This document shows, piece after piece, positions 22,001 through 32,419 of a stretch of DNA of 64,000 nucleotides. The notes below the pieces were generated by a model. It searched no databases, was not told the origin of the DNA, and saw nothing but the letters and a program-made list of their open reading frames with translations. How positions within the stretch are numbered: position 1 is the first letter of the stretch; each line of letters starts with the position of its first letter. This DNA is from Brachionus manjavacas (taxonomy: Eukaryota > Rotifera > Eurotatoria > Ploima > Brachionidae), in contig JAHQIY010000016.1 of the NCBI GenBank assembly GCA_019054805.1, forward strand, positions 62,001 through 126,000. The letters are read 5' to 3'. The translations under genes and the position numbers were made by a program.

Positions 22001-24486
22001 TTTCAAATTTGTATATTTAAATTCCAAAATTTTTTACATTATATACATTAATAAGTGATAATTGAGTAGTGTTATTAATAAGTGATATATCAATTATATT
22101 GAGTTATTGATAATTGAGTAGTTATCAATCAAAAATTAAATTAATTTATATTTACTATTGAAAAAATACTTTTGCTACTAATTAATTTATTTTACTATTA
22201 ACAGCCTTTTTTTAACTACTTTTTTATTTAATTTACTACGTGTAATATTTGCTACGATTTTTTATTAAATTTACTACTAGTTTAATTATTTTTGCTACTG
22301 GATTAAATAGTAGCCATTAAAAAAATCACTTTTCTTAATGTAATTTTTGAGCTAAAATTTCAACGGATAATTCCGACAACATTTTTGCTAATATGTACAT
22401 GCACTTATTGACAATTTGAAGTTTATAATCAATTTTTGATGCTCAAACTTATCAAATCAAGTTTAAAATATTTAATAAATTGTTATTACCTAATAGAATT
22501 AGTGCAGAGGTGCATCTTTGGGTTTAAAATTTTATGTTAAATAAAATCATAAATCACAAAATGCCAATTGCACACCACCAAAATTATGCTATTTAACAGA
22601 GTACTTCTGCACTAATTATTTTAATTAATCACATTTTATTAAAACATGATTTGATAATTTAAAACATTAAAGATTTATCATATCATACTTAATTTCATTG
22701 TACTTTTTACCTGTATACTAATGCGAAATAAATTTGTGTATCTTGCACAAATTTCGCCATGAAAAATAACCTTGAGACCATTTTAGGTTTAATAATTTAG
22801 GAAATTTCGCAATTTGGAACTTTTTTAATGGTCCCGAGTCCCAATCAAATACCTATAATTGAAAATTTTTTATTATTATCCGAAATTTATTTATAATTTA
22901 GCTTATTAAAATATAATTTAGCTTTTTATAAGTAAATGAAGTACATTTTATCAAAAAATTTTTTTTGAACTTGTTATATGAGTCAATAACGTTTTGAATC
23001 AAAAAGTGCTTTTTGTAGCAAAACTATTAATTTTAACTAAATTACTAACATTCAAAGGAATTAATTTATCTAAATATTTTTGCAGTTATTTCATGTGCTA
23101 AAATATAAAAAAATTTATTTCAATAAAAATTAGAATTTAAAAAAAATATTTTTCTCTGACACTACTTTTTTGATTTTTTTAAGAGCATTTTGAATTACAC
23201 AATAGATTGTTTTTTTTTAATCAAAACTACATCTCGCATTTTCATTATTATAAAAACTTGTCCACCTCAAATAAAATTATTTCCTTGAGTTTTTTCACAA
23301 TTTAGCAATCTTTTGCTTAGAAATATGAACTTTTTTACGAGCTTGCCAACCTGAAAAACGAAGATAAAGTATTTTTATTTATCAAAGATATTCTCATAAG
23401 TCATCATAATTAAAAATAACATTATAAAATATTTTGGCTTAGAAAAAATTAATTTTTTAATTTAAAAAAAAATTTATTTAAAAATTATTTGAATTTCAAA
23501 AATAATAATTGAAAATTAAAAAAAATCATAGACAATTTTGTTTTAATTTAAAATATATTTTTCTAGGAATTGTTGGCTAAAGAAAAAAGAGAGCAAGAAA
23601 GACTAAATGAACGTGAAAAATTGGTTCATGAAAAAGTCGAAATAGCAAAAAAGTAGTTTCGAAAATTTAAAATTTTTCTTTTATTTTTTTACTTATTAAG
23701 AAAAAGAGAAGAAAGAATGAAAAAAATAGCCGATTTAAAGCACAAGAATGAGGTCGATATTCAAAGGCGTCAAGATGAAATCAACGCTGCCAAAACAGTC
23801 GACTCAAGCGAATACAAGAAGAAAATGAATGAGTCAGATAAAAAGTCACACGAGTCTGAAAAATCAAAGGAATTAGTCAAACAAGCCATCAAGCTGCCTG
23901 AAACAATGACTGGAATAGTTAAAAATTCTCCATTCCAAAAATTTGACAAACAGACTTCTAATAAAGAAAATAAAATAAATATTGATTCAACTCCTAAGAT
24001 TAAAACCGTAACTAGTTTTGCTAAACATGATCATATTAAGCCTCATACCCAATGCGGTAACCCAGAAAAAGTAAAATATAATTTTTTAATATTTTAAATT
24101 AATTATTTTCTTAAAAGAAGAACATTCTTATGCAGATCAACAATTTAGGCGAAAAGAAAGAGCCCGTTTATGAAGATTATGGCATTCAAGATTTACATTC
24201 TAGCGATGAGACTGATGATGATGAAGAACCAACTAAGCCAATACCGAATTGGGCAAAAGATCCTGGCTTTACCAAGATGGCTAAAAACCAAGCTTATAAA
24301 TTTATTAATTTTACGAAGCTTTTTAAAAAGTCAGCCCAAATAAACATCGATCTGGGTGAGATTTTCGAAAAGAAAAGAAAAAATTTTTATCAACGAACAA
24401 GCAGTGCAATTTGGAATTCTTCGCCAATTTGGAATACAAGCGGTATACATGGAAATGAGTCGTTTATGCAAACTCACAAAAATTAA
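19099..24486 (+). CDS. INCENP: Inner centromere protein (chromosomal passenger complex)
   Basis: INCENP is the scaffold of the chromosomal passenger complex; its C-terminal IN-box binds and activates Aurora B. Exons by splice signals and phase: 19099-19633, 19690-19808, 19864-20271, 23567-23652, 23701-24070, then 24118 (or 24136) to 24486, about 625 residues. The N-terminal region is a helical, basic segment, probably the Survivin/Borealin-binding part. The middle is Lys/Ser-rich. Exons 4-5 encode a charged helix (ELLAKEKREQERLNEREK, then REERMKKIADLKHK), like the single alpha-helix region. The last exon holds the IN-box: KPIPNWA, then IDLGEIFEKK, then YQRTSSAIWNSSP, keeping the TSS site that Aurora B phosphorylates in relatives. 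Exon 3 joins exon 4 in phase across a 3.3 kb intron that contains a MULE-like element. The IN-box makes the call firm; conservation elsewhere is weak. Confidence 0.93.
21264..22315 (-). mobile_element. MULE-like element with perfect 10-bp target duplication
   Basis: 1052 bp. Termini are GGCTAC and GTAGCC. The inverted repeats align for at least 65 bp and are built from alternating GTAGTAAA/GTAGCAAA-type motifs. The same 10 bases, ATTAAAAAAA, lie on both sides (21254-21263 and 22316-22325), a length in the 8-10 bp range of Mutator-like elements. The only cargo is the 176-residue minus-strand ORF, which resembles the N-terminal DNA-binding region of MULE transposases. The catalytic part is absent, so it must be moved by proteins supplied elsewhere. 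The perfect duplication indicates a fairly young insertion. Confidence 0.88.
21455..21985 (-). CDS. FLYWCH-like DNA-binding protein of a MULE-like element
   Basis: 176 residues, intact from ATG 21985. The order is an acidic Ser/Thr-rich leader, a basic KKSRK patch, a domain with YNQALDMIKNKFEGYSWAAK, then FKCSSCDKRLYIF, then VEEEEHVH, and an RKRGRPRKNP tail. The WxxAK, CxxC and HxH arrangement is that of the FLYWCH/WRKY-GCM1-type zinc domain at the N-terminus of MULE transposases in many invertebrates. RGRPRK resembles an AT-hook. No MULE catalytic domain follows. Family knowledge predicts binding to the element's own inverted repeats. It could act as a transposition cofactor, as a repressor, or as a host-adopted DNA-binding protein. 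The frame is unbroken although the surroundings are decayed. Confidence 0.7.
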   Translation of the reverse strand: MSDTESSSTSILVTQRNEEDTENDTEIEEIPVKKSRKASRVYNHHADLETYNQALDMIKNKFEGYSWAAKEKQKSTIGDKEFFKCSSCDKRLYIFKPNTNSSASIFVEEEEHVHIPKTRGVPEQTKQIIIQKYFEENNKPKEIMRWLRSNTENGYVEVDSVQLNNVRKRGRPRKNP

Positions 24487-24660
24487 AAATTTATTAAGTT
24501 CATTTTTGTAAATCAAATAGCCTGTCGCCAATATTTGCATAAAGAAATTTATGATACATTTTTCTATTAGTTTTTTAATTAAATTATTTTATTAAAAAAT
24601 AATTTTATTTGTCTCAAAAAAATTTAATGAATTTTAGAACCAACGAATGTTAAACCAACG
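24487..24660. other. INCENP 3' flank
   Basis: AT-rich with no feature other than likely polyadenylation context. No gene. Confidence 0.5.
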
Positions 24661-24684
24661 AATAAACATTTTTTTTAAACAAGC

Positions 24685-24775
24685 TAACAATCGATTATCA
24701 AAAATCGATTCTATAATCGACTAGCTTTATATCGATTAATTTTTTTTAGTCGATTATTAAATCGAGTAATCAAAA
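24685..24775. repeat. MITE-like block of inverted ATCGATT motifs
   Basis: Repeated CGATTAT/ATCGATT motifs in both orientations: AATCGATTATCAAAAATCGA at the left, and TAGTCGATTATTAAATCGAG at the right. It can fold as an imperfect stem. Confidence 0.5.
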
Positions 24776-24808
24776 GCACAAGAATTAATATTATGATATA
24801 TATGAATT

Positions 24809-24845
24809 AATATTATGATTCATGGAGTTCTTGAATCATAATATT
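24809..24845. repeat. Hairpin, 14-bp perfect arms
   Basis: Arms AATATTATGATTCA (24809-24822) and its complement (24832-24845) around a 9-base loop. A direct copy of GAATTAATATTATGAT precedes it at about 24782. Confidence 0.85.
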
Positions 24846-25009
24846 GAGGATTGATCTTTTAATATTTTTGATCAAATTGAAAATATATCACTAATTTTAA
24901 TTTTTATAAATTTGCATTTTTAAAATTAATTCCAATTAAAATTTGTGAGAAATTTTAAATTTGCTCTTAAATCGATGGCATCAATTAAATATCTCCATAC
25001 CGAAATTCA

Positions 25010-25675
25010 ACACTTAAATGTGAAAATAAAGATTCATCTCTATTAAATATTTTTAAAGTCTTAATTTATGGATTAGAAAAATATACTTAAATAACTCTGG
25101 AGAAAAAAAAATTAAACAACGGAGAGCACAATGATATAAAGAATGATAAATTAAAAAAAATAATGCTCTACAAATCTCGTTGGGTTCTTGGTCCTGAACA
25201 AAAAGAACAGAAGCTAATGAAAGAAAAATTACGATTCTTGAAAAGACTTGCTAATACTCATCTAACGAAAAAACATTGGAAGTACTAAAAGATGCGTTAG
25301 TGAGAAAAAAAATTAAGTAACAAATACAGTTACAGAAAGATAGCTGAGTATTCAGAGTGTGATGAACAATGATGAACTTGTTTTGATGAACTAACTCCAC
25401 TGTTTAACTTAAAATTGAAAGAAATTTCTAAAAAAAGTAACAAAGATATAAATGATTCAATAAGAACGTGCCTAGAAATATTGAAAATGAAAGTTACAGA
25501 AAATTGCAATAAGAATTAACGAAATCTTACTAACAAAAAAGGAAAATTGAGACTAAGGGAAAAAATTAGGAAAAAATATGAAATAAGCATCAAACGTTGA
25601 CTAAACTGACTTGGATTTGCCTTGTCATCTTCTAACTTCTCTTGAATAAAATAAATAAATAAATATTGACATTCG
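25010..25675 (+). pseudogene. Degenerate RTE-like LINE 3' fragment
   Basis: Broken frames include LNIFKVLIYGLEKYT and LRFLKRLANTHLTKKH, which resemble the C-terminal region of RTE-type reverse transcriptases. The segment ends in GAATAAAATAAATAAATAAA, an (AAAT)n tail. It has many stops and low similarity, so the family call is tentative. Confidence 0.35.
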
Positions 25676-25956
25676 AATTATTATGATCCTCTAGATTAGT
25701 TTGTTCAGTGCGCCTCAAAATAGTCAGATCCGTCTTATTTATTTCAGAGGACGATCAAAGTCACTCAGAACCAAAAACAGGAAACAGAAATTTTTTTTTA
25801 ACTTGACAAATATTTTTTTTCTCACAAAAATAAAAACTAATTGACAAAACATTTATTTAAATGACGTTTATTTTTTCAAATTGACACCAGAATAAATGAG
25901 GAATTAACTAGTTTCAATTAACAAATATTTGTAGAAAATATGAAATAAAAATTTTG
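25676..25956. other. Repeat-like spacer
   Basis: The start (ATATTGACATTC, then TTATTATGATCCT, about 25666-25695) recurs at about 29614-29643 in the PYROXD1 intron, so it is part of a dispersed repeat. The rest is unassigned. Confidence 0.45.
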
Positions 25957-26145
25957 AACTTTTGTGGCCGATCATAAGCCATTGGTTTGCTTAAAAAAAA
26001 CCTTTTGAATCCAGCACCGTGGTTAACTAGGTTATTAATCGAACTACGGACGTACCAGTTCGATATCGTAAATCGCAACGGTCATAAGATTGGTAACGCG
26101 GATGCGTTCTCTAAATAGCTGAAGGAAGAAAACGACATGAAACTA
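25957..26145 (+). pseudogene. Ty3/Gypsy RNase H fragment
   Basis: One frame with a few breaks reads VADHKPLVCL, then WLTRLLIELRTYQFDIVNRN, then GHKIGNADAFSK, which is the end of a Ty3/Gypsy RNase H domain (the DHKPL and GxxNxxADALSR motifs). No LTRs or other pol domains are nearby. It is a short dead fragment. Confidence 0.8.
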
Positions 26146-26179
26146 GGCAGTTCTAGAGACCCTGGTATGGAAATTTTAA

Positions 26180-26248
26180 CCTGGTACTCCAAATAAAGGA
26201 ATTCAACGATCAACCTGGTACTCCAACTAAAGGAATTCAACGATCAAC
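26180..26248. repeat. Tandem duplication, 34-bp unit
   Basis: CCTGGTACTCCAA, then TAAAGGAATTCAACGATCAA, occurs twice at 26180 and 26214 with one substitution. It directly follows the Gypsy fragment. Confidence 0.9.
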
Positions 26249-26800
26249 AAAAATTTACTTGATATCAAAGCTCAAAATATACAGAGCATTTTAAATGACT
26301 AACCACATCTTTTATAAAATGATAAAAGATTAATTCTTATTTTTAAAAAAAAATTAATAACAAAAATTATTTAAAAAAAAAAACAAATACCTATTATTAA
26401 TATTTTATTATTTTTTTTTTAAAAAAAGAATAATTCTCTAGTTAATATTTTTTAGATGAATTTTTTTGCCAACTCAAGGACCAGGTGTAGAATTGTGGCC
26501 GAAATGCATATAATAAAATCAAATATTTGACAATTAAAGTTGAAAAATACAATTATTTTTGGATATTGATTTTTTTTAAGTTTTTGAAGCGTTTTTAATT
26601 TTTTAATAATTCATTTGCTTTACTCTAAATTTTAACAGATCAACTTTTAGTTCATTTAGGAGAACAAGTCAAGAAAAATTTGACCATTGAATTTCTCTAA
26701 ATGATAAATCCTACTATGTTAACGAATTCCAGCATATAATTGCTTATCATTTCTTAGAAAAATGTTGAATTACAAAGTTTGTTTTTTTAGTTTTTTTAGC
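26249..26800. other. AT-rich spacer
   Basis: I see no gene or identifiable repeat. Confidence 0.5.
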
Positions 26801-27219
26801 TGGTTGCTTGCATGATTTTTAGTCTCTAATTTCGTCTTCTTCAACTTCTTTGTAGGTTTGCTTATTTTTATTTTTAGGAATCTACGATTTAGCTTTCTTT
26901 TTCTTTACCTCATCTTGATTAGAATCTTTATTCATTATGCTTGAATTTACAGAGCTTAAGCGACTTTCCCATCAAATCGGAACAGTCGACGAGGACACTG
27001 CTCGGTGCACATTGGTCGAATGAGCTAATTTTTTTTAAATGAAGACTTCGTCGTGATTTTTTTCAGAACATAATTCGTCATTTATATTTCTGTTCTCAAA
27101 ATATTCCTCATCTTCATCATCTAGATCGATATAGTTTTTTTGATCGATATAGAAATTATTTTAGCGATTGAATACTTGTCTGATGAGTGACCAGCTCTAT
27201 TACACTTGGAACAAAACAT
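26800..27219 (-). pseudogene. Zinc-knuckle (gag-like) protein remnant
   Basis: ATG at 27219 opens a minus-strand frame with CSKCNRAGHSSDKY, a CCHC zinc knuckle whose last Cys is Tyr. With frame changes it continues through an acidic stretch (DDEDEEYFENRN) and a Lys-rich stretch (QDEVKKKKAKS). Several stops break it. It probably derives from a retroelement gag-like protein. It ends against a hairpin-tail motif on the same strand. Confidence 0.45.
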
Positions 27220-27220
27220 T

Positions 27221-27259
27221 TTATTTATTTGTTTTCTGTACCGATCTAGAGCTCCTTTT
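27221..27259 (-). repeat. Hairpin-tail motif, minus copy
   Basis: Reverse complement of GAGCTCTAGATCGGTACAGA followed by AAACAAATAAATAAA. Well conserved member of the set described at 63764-63809. Confidence 0.8.
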
Positions 27260-27671
27260 GAAATTATTTAAAAAAAAATTAAAATTAAAATAAATTTAAA
27301 AAAAAGATAAATTAAAGTTAAAAGTGAATAAGCTTAAAAAAAAACTCAAATTTTTGGCTTGAGTTGAAAACAAGAATTCATTTTTTTACTGATAATTTCT
27401 ATTTCAGAATTTAGGGCAAATTAGAGTAGAAAGTGGAAAAAATGGTAAATTAAATAAATATATTCAGATCAAAAAATCAAAAAATAAAATTAAAAAACTA
27501 AAAAATTTATTAAAGAAATATCAAGCTATAAAATCGATTTGATTTAAATTTTAAGAGCGTCATAAAGTGCTATAAAAAACCGTTAAAAATTGTAATTTCC
27601 TACAGCTATAATTTGATAATCCCCACAATATAATGCATCATGAAGCTCTTAATAAACTTAAATTACTAACA

Positions 27672-28180
27672 GTCTTGAGCTGACTTTTTGAATTAAGTGA
27701 GGGATATGTTGGGGCAGGAATTAGTCATTTTGTCCTATTATTTGTAAAACTTGTGGAAGAATATAATGAAGGTTTCGATTCAAGATTCGATTTGAATATC
27801 CTACTCCATTGTGTAATTGCAACCTTACTATTTCTTCTTTTATTCCTGATTTCTCAGATATTTATATAAAAAATAGGGGCCAGTATAACATTTGTTTCTT
27901 ACCCTTAACGATGTTTCCACCGCTGAAGATCTGCTCATCTAAACTCCTAGTTCGATTTGAGTTGGTCGAAAGCGAAAAAAATAAACAACTAAAAATGAAT
28001 AATAATTACGATAATTGAAAAAATATTTATTTCAAACTATATATTAGACTTTCTCTTGTAATGTATCCTTTTTTGCCTTTCTTTTTCAACATATCGTTTT
28101 AACTTTTATTTTAATTTTATATTTTTATTCTGAAGGAGCACTAGCTTGATACAGATTTAACAAATAAATTAATAAGTAAA
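27672..28180 (+). mobile_element. Hairpin-tailed retroelement 3' end, copy A
   Basis: Homologous to 61240-61588. Both carry GAG.GATATGT, then GTGGAAGAATATA, then TCCATTGTGTAATTGC or TTCATTGTGTAATTGC, then a T-rich stretch, the hairpin TTCTGAAGGAGC...AGCTTGATACAGA and an (AAAT)n-like tail. A frame through the shared part reads VEEYNEGFDSRF (copy A) and VEEYREDFQSRY (copy B), so it may once have been coding. The element type is not clear; a LINE 3' end or LINE-dependent SINE fits. The 69-codon ORF at 27809 belongs to this repeat, not to a host gene. Confidence 0.6.
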
Positions 28181-28472
28181 TACTAATAAAAAAATTATAT
28201 TTAATCATTCTATAGAATTTAAAAAAATAATCTTGCTGTAATTTATTTGAATTTACAATGACCTCTTAAAACGACAGAAAGTTTTAATTAATTCGAGTAA
28301 GACTTGTAACTTAAAAGCAAGTTTTTTTAAAAAATGTTTTACTATCTAATGTTTAAACATAAAGTAAGAGATTTACTTAAAGACAAAAAATAAATAATAT
28401 CAAATTCTTTATGATTTAAAATCGCATAATTTATTTTATTTTAAATAAGTAAAATTTAATTTCTTCATTAAA
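28181..28472. other. Upstream region of PYROXD1
   Basis: AT-rich. I see no clear TATA box or other site. Confidence 0.4.
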
Positions 28473-30816
28473 ATGCTTGAAGAATATGATTATGTCATTG
28501 TAGGTGGTGGAATAGCTGGAACGTCTTGTGCCCAACGAGTAAATATTAAATTCATCAATTTCGAATATTGTTTAAAATTAAAATTTTATTATTTCTTTTT
28601 AGTTATGCTCCATAACAGAGCCAAATTGCAGAATTCTGATTCTGAGTGCTTCAAGTTTGGTTAAATCGATAACAAATCTAAAGCCAGTAACCATTTCCGT
28701 AATCTTCACACATTCAAATTAATAAAAAATGATCTTAGGTAACAAAATTTTTACACTCATTCGATGTTGAAGAAACATCTTGTTGTGACTTTTCTCAATC
28801 CTTTAAGAACTTGACCATTTTGATCAAAATTGTTTCTAATTTGGACGCAAAAAATCACGTAAAAATTTCTTTTTTGTAATAACAAATTGAAATCATAAAA
28901 ATTAATTTTTAAAGATTATAAAATGCAGTGATAATTCAGAGTATAAATATAAAAAGCTGTGCGTGTGTACTGGAGGACGACCGAAACTTATCAATGAGAA
29001 CAATCCTTATGTGTTGGGTATTAGAGATACAGAAACTGTATTTAAATTCCAATCTAAGCTTAAAAGCGCTAAGCAAATTATCATTGTGGGAAACGGCGGA
29101 ATAGCCACCGAATTGGCTTATGAGATACAAAATTGCAATTTAATCTGGGTAATTAAAGATTCACATATCAGTCACACTTTTTTCGATCCTCATTCAGCAA
29201 AATTTTTTGAAAAAGCATTGAATCAGCCAAAAAAATTAGCCCAAGATGTGGAAAGAAAGCGGCAAAAATATACCATTTCAAGTATTGTTTTTTTTTTAAG
29301 TCTTTAAAGCTGTTCTTTAGTCGAAATTTAAATTTTTTTTTGATTAAATCCCTAATTGAATTATTCAATAGTTCACATTGGTAAAATTGATGCAAAGCAA
29401 ATCTAAAAAAAGATAGATTATTTCCTACTTTATTAAAAAAATCGATTTTTTGGGATACAGTGCTGATTAATAAAAGCATTCGTTGAATGGTTTAACTAAA
29501 AGCTGTTTATAATTTTCAAGTAAGTTTATTTTTTTTATTTAGAAAAAAAAAGTATTATAAAATTCAAATTTTCAAAAAGCTTTGATATTTTAGATATCCA
29601 AAGAATATAAATAGAATATTGACATTCTGAGTATTATGATCCTATAGTTATTATCATTAATTAAATTAGATTTTTTAAAATTTTTTATAATAGGAATAAC
29701 AATATTTTTCTTTATAATTTTGTTATTGAGAAAAAAAATTAAATAATTAATAAATATTAATTATTTCTTTCCTAGTCGAATAAATAGTTCCATTTTTTAG
29801 GAATACAGAACAGTTTTTATGTTCGACGAAAAATCTACAGAACAGCTTTTATCTTAATAAAAGTCTTGATCAATACTTGACTTTTTTAGAGCTTGATTCA
29901 AAAACTTATCAAAATGACAAAAATATAACTGGTAGCGCCTTAGGACCTGACTGGTCTTTTGATATGTTAATCAAAGGCGCAAATGAGGTAATTTTTCACA
30001 TTCCACACTTTTAATTTCTCAAAGCAAGCTCAATTCGATTAATTTTGGTTTAGAACTCTCGTAAAGTACTTGTTGAATACAAAGCCGAAATAAAAAATAT
30101 TGTTTACAAAAAAGATATGAGTATTGAAATTATTGAAGATAAAGGAGATTGGCCTGTTTATGTAGAGCTTACAAATGGTAAATTTTTTGGCTGCGATTTT
30201 ATAATCAGTGCAACTGGAGTCGTTCCTTCTGTGGAGATTTTTACTAGAAATAATAATGTAATTTTTTTTAGCTGAAGTTAATTATATGTAAAGTTTTTAA
30301 TTCAAGTTTGAACTAGGAGCTGATGGAGGCCTGAAAGTAAATGATAAAATGGAAACAAATATTCAGGATGTTTATGCAGCTGGTGATGTATGTTCTGCTT
30401 CTTGGATCCCGGCTCCACACTGGTTTCAAATGAGACTTTGGAGTCAAGCATTACAAATGGGAGATTATGCGGCACGCTCCATGTTTTCAGCAGTCAATGG
30501 TCTTCCTATTTCATTAGACTTTTGCTTCGAAATGTTTGCTCATATCACCAATTTTTTCAATTATAAAGTCATACTTTTGGGAAATTATGATGCAAAAGGT
30601 CTGGGAAACAATTATGAACTATTAATAAGATGCACTGAAGGTGTCGAATATGTTAAAATAGTTATATACAACGGAAGAGTTCAGGGAGCTTTGTTTATCG
30701 GTGAAACTGATCTTGAAGAAACATTTGAAAACTTAATTCTAAATCAAATAGATGTAAGTCCTTATGGAGAGGATTTGATAAATCCAGATATTGACATTGA
30801 GGACTATTTTGATTAA
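28473..30816 (+). CDS. PYROXD1: Pyridine nucleotide-disulfide oxidoreductase domain protein 1
   Basis: A flavoprotein of the nucleus and cytosol that protects the tRNA ligase complex from oxidation in vertebrates. Seven exons join in phase: 28473-28538, 28603-28686, 28739-28858, 28915-29281, 29890-29987, 30054-30257 and 30307-30816, giving 482 residues (human about 500). The FAD dinucleotide fold VIVGGGIAG is at residues 8-16, the NAD(P)H fold [10 protein letters not shown] near 144-153, and the second FAD motif VYAAGDVC in the last exon. Other conserved blocks are [38 protein letters not shown] and the C-terminal [15 protein letters not shown]...DIEDYFD. There is no CxxxxC redox pair near the FAD fold, as in the family. 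Intron 4 (608 bp) holds a dispersed repeat. The stop codon overlaps AATAAA (30816-30821), and TMEM234 starts 103 bp later. Confidence 0.97.
29415..29607. repeat. Dispersed repeat of about 195 bp, copy A
   Basis: In PYROXD1 intron 4. Nearly identical to 36593-36810 in the same orientation: shared text includes GGGATACAGTGCTGATTAAT and GAATGGTTTAACTAAAAGCT. It is followed by a second short repeat shared with about 25666. Confidence 0.92.
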
Positions 30817-30919
30817 ATAAATCTTTATTAAAATTTTTTTTTGAATATCCAAAAATTAGGAATAATATCCTAAATAAATTATAACAAAATTGTCATCGAT
30901 CAAATTTATTTAAGATCTA

Positions 30920-32417
30920 ATGCAATTTGTGTTAGTGATTGCTTCTTCTTTATTGTGGGGCATTACCAATCCATTTATTCGAAAGGGATCTATCGGACTT
31001 GAAAAAATAAAAGCAGATAATTTTTTAACAAAAACATATTTAGAATTCAAATATCTTTTCACTAATTTAAACGTAAGTAAGTTTGGATCATGTTCAAAAT
31101 GTGATTAGATGTTTCATGCCTTTTTTGAGATTTGAGATTAGAAAATTTGATCAAATTTGTGATCATTTTTTTGAAAATTACAAATTTAAATTTTTTTGGA
31201 TAATTTAAAAAAGCTAAGTGATAAATTCTTTTATTTCCAGGATTGAACACAAACAATATTAACGTCAATGAGGTGCGATTTACGAGCCAAGAAAAATAAT
31301 TTGAAAATTTATTTTCCCATATTTGTATTATCATTATTTAAAAAAATACAAAATTTGATTAAATTAAAAATGGTATTTAATTAATTAGATTATAAAAGTG
31401 AAAACTTATAAAGAAGATTAAATTTTTTTTATTTTTTAACTAGAACAAAAAAATAATAAAGAAAGATAAAGAAAAGACAGTTATTTGAAAGATGCTTTTA
31501 ATTTTTTATTTTTTGAGACAATAATGATAAAAATATTCATTAAATAAATCAATATTCATATTCAAATAAGATTCAGCCTCAGGTCAGGTCTCTTTTTTCC
31601 TCTTTGTGGTAGGAGAACATCATTACCATCTTCGATAGACTCTTTCTTGTGATTACATAAAAAAAATAATGTGTTGTGTTTCTGATGGCAATCTCCTGAT
31701 TAGACATTCTCTTTATTTTGAAAGTTCAGGGTCCCGTTAATGTTTGATGAGCTCGAATTCTATAAGACCAAATTAATTTGAATTAGAAAAAAATTTAATT
31801 CAATTTTATGTTTTTTCTCCATTATCTTTTTTCTAAAAATTAAAAATTCTTTTTTTAAGAAATTAAGTTTTAGTATTTCAAAGCTATTATTTTTTTTCGA
31901 AATTAACTATAATATAATCCAATTGTATAAAGAATTTTGTTTACTTTAAAAATTAAATATCAAAAATTATCCCATATTTTAGGATTATTTATCAAATCTT
32001 AGAAACCTCTAATCACATAATATGTGCCACTTATTTTTTACATTACTGATTATTTCCAGAGAAAAAGTTTAATTTATATTTTAGTATTTGATACCCTTTA
32101 TTCTAAACCAAATTGGTTCGATTCTTTTCTACCTTGCCCTGGCATATGCAAGTAAGATAACAAAAAATCTAAATAAACTCTATTTTAATTTGATAATTGT
32201 TTAGACTTGTCTCTAGTAGTTCCGATTACAAATTCCCTTACACTTTTATTCACAACCATTACTGGTATTGCTCTGGGTGAAGAAACCCTTAATTGGAGTA
32301 AAAGATAATTTTTTCTAAATAAACTAAATAAATTAAATTTTTTTTTTTTGAGAAACTTTTGTCGGTCTTTTTCTTGTTGCATTGGGTGTTAGTATTTGTG
32401 TGTCAGCAAGTGACTAA
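30920..32417 (+). CDS. TMEM234: Transmembrane protein 234 homologue
   Basis: A small multi-pass membrane protein of the TMEM234/EamA-related family, linked to the kidney filtration barrier in vertebrates. Four exons join in phase: 30920-31072, 32085-32151, 32205-32297 and 32353-32417, giving 125 residues. The first helix is VLVIASSLLWGITNPFIRKG, with the WGxTxP motif of the family. Exon 2 gives YLIPFILNQIGSILFYLALA, exon 3 LVVPITNSLTLLFTTITGIA and GEE, and exon 4 TFVGLFLVALGVSICVSASD and stop. Each matches a helix of the human protein in order, so four helices are expected. Intron 1 is 1 kb. The stop at 32415-32417 is two bases from the ATG of F8A. The candidate acceptor TTTATTTAAG directly before the ATG could serve trans-splicing. 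Confidence 0.93.
31073..32084 (+). other. TMEM234 intron 1
   Basis: 1012 bp. AT-rich apart from a block of higher GC at about 31567-31770 (TCAGCCTCAGGTCAGGTCTC and on) that looks like an old repeat insertion. I cannot name the family. ORFs in it are not supported. Confidence 0.6.
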
Positions 32418-32419
32418 AT

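Larger units (their letters stand above)
20272..23566 (+). other. Large INCENP intron
   Basis: The other INCENP introns are 47-65 bp; this one is 3.3 kb. It holds a short unassigned open stretch (about 20466-20640, LDKARIVQHSKSIVKTLCRL and on), a repeat related to 18726-18800, the MULE-like element at 21264-22315, and AT-rich filler to the acceptor TTCTAG at 23566. Confidence 0.8.

Noticed and set aside
27809-28018. Host gene of 69 residues
   Set aside because: Lies in the repeated element body shared with 61240-61588.
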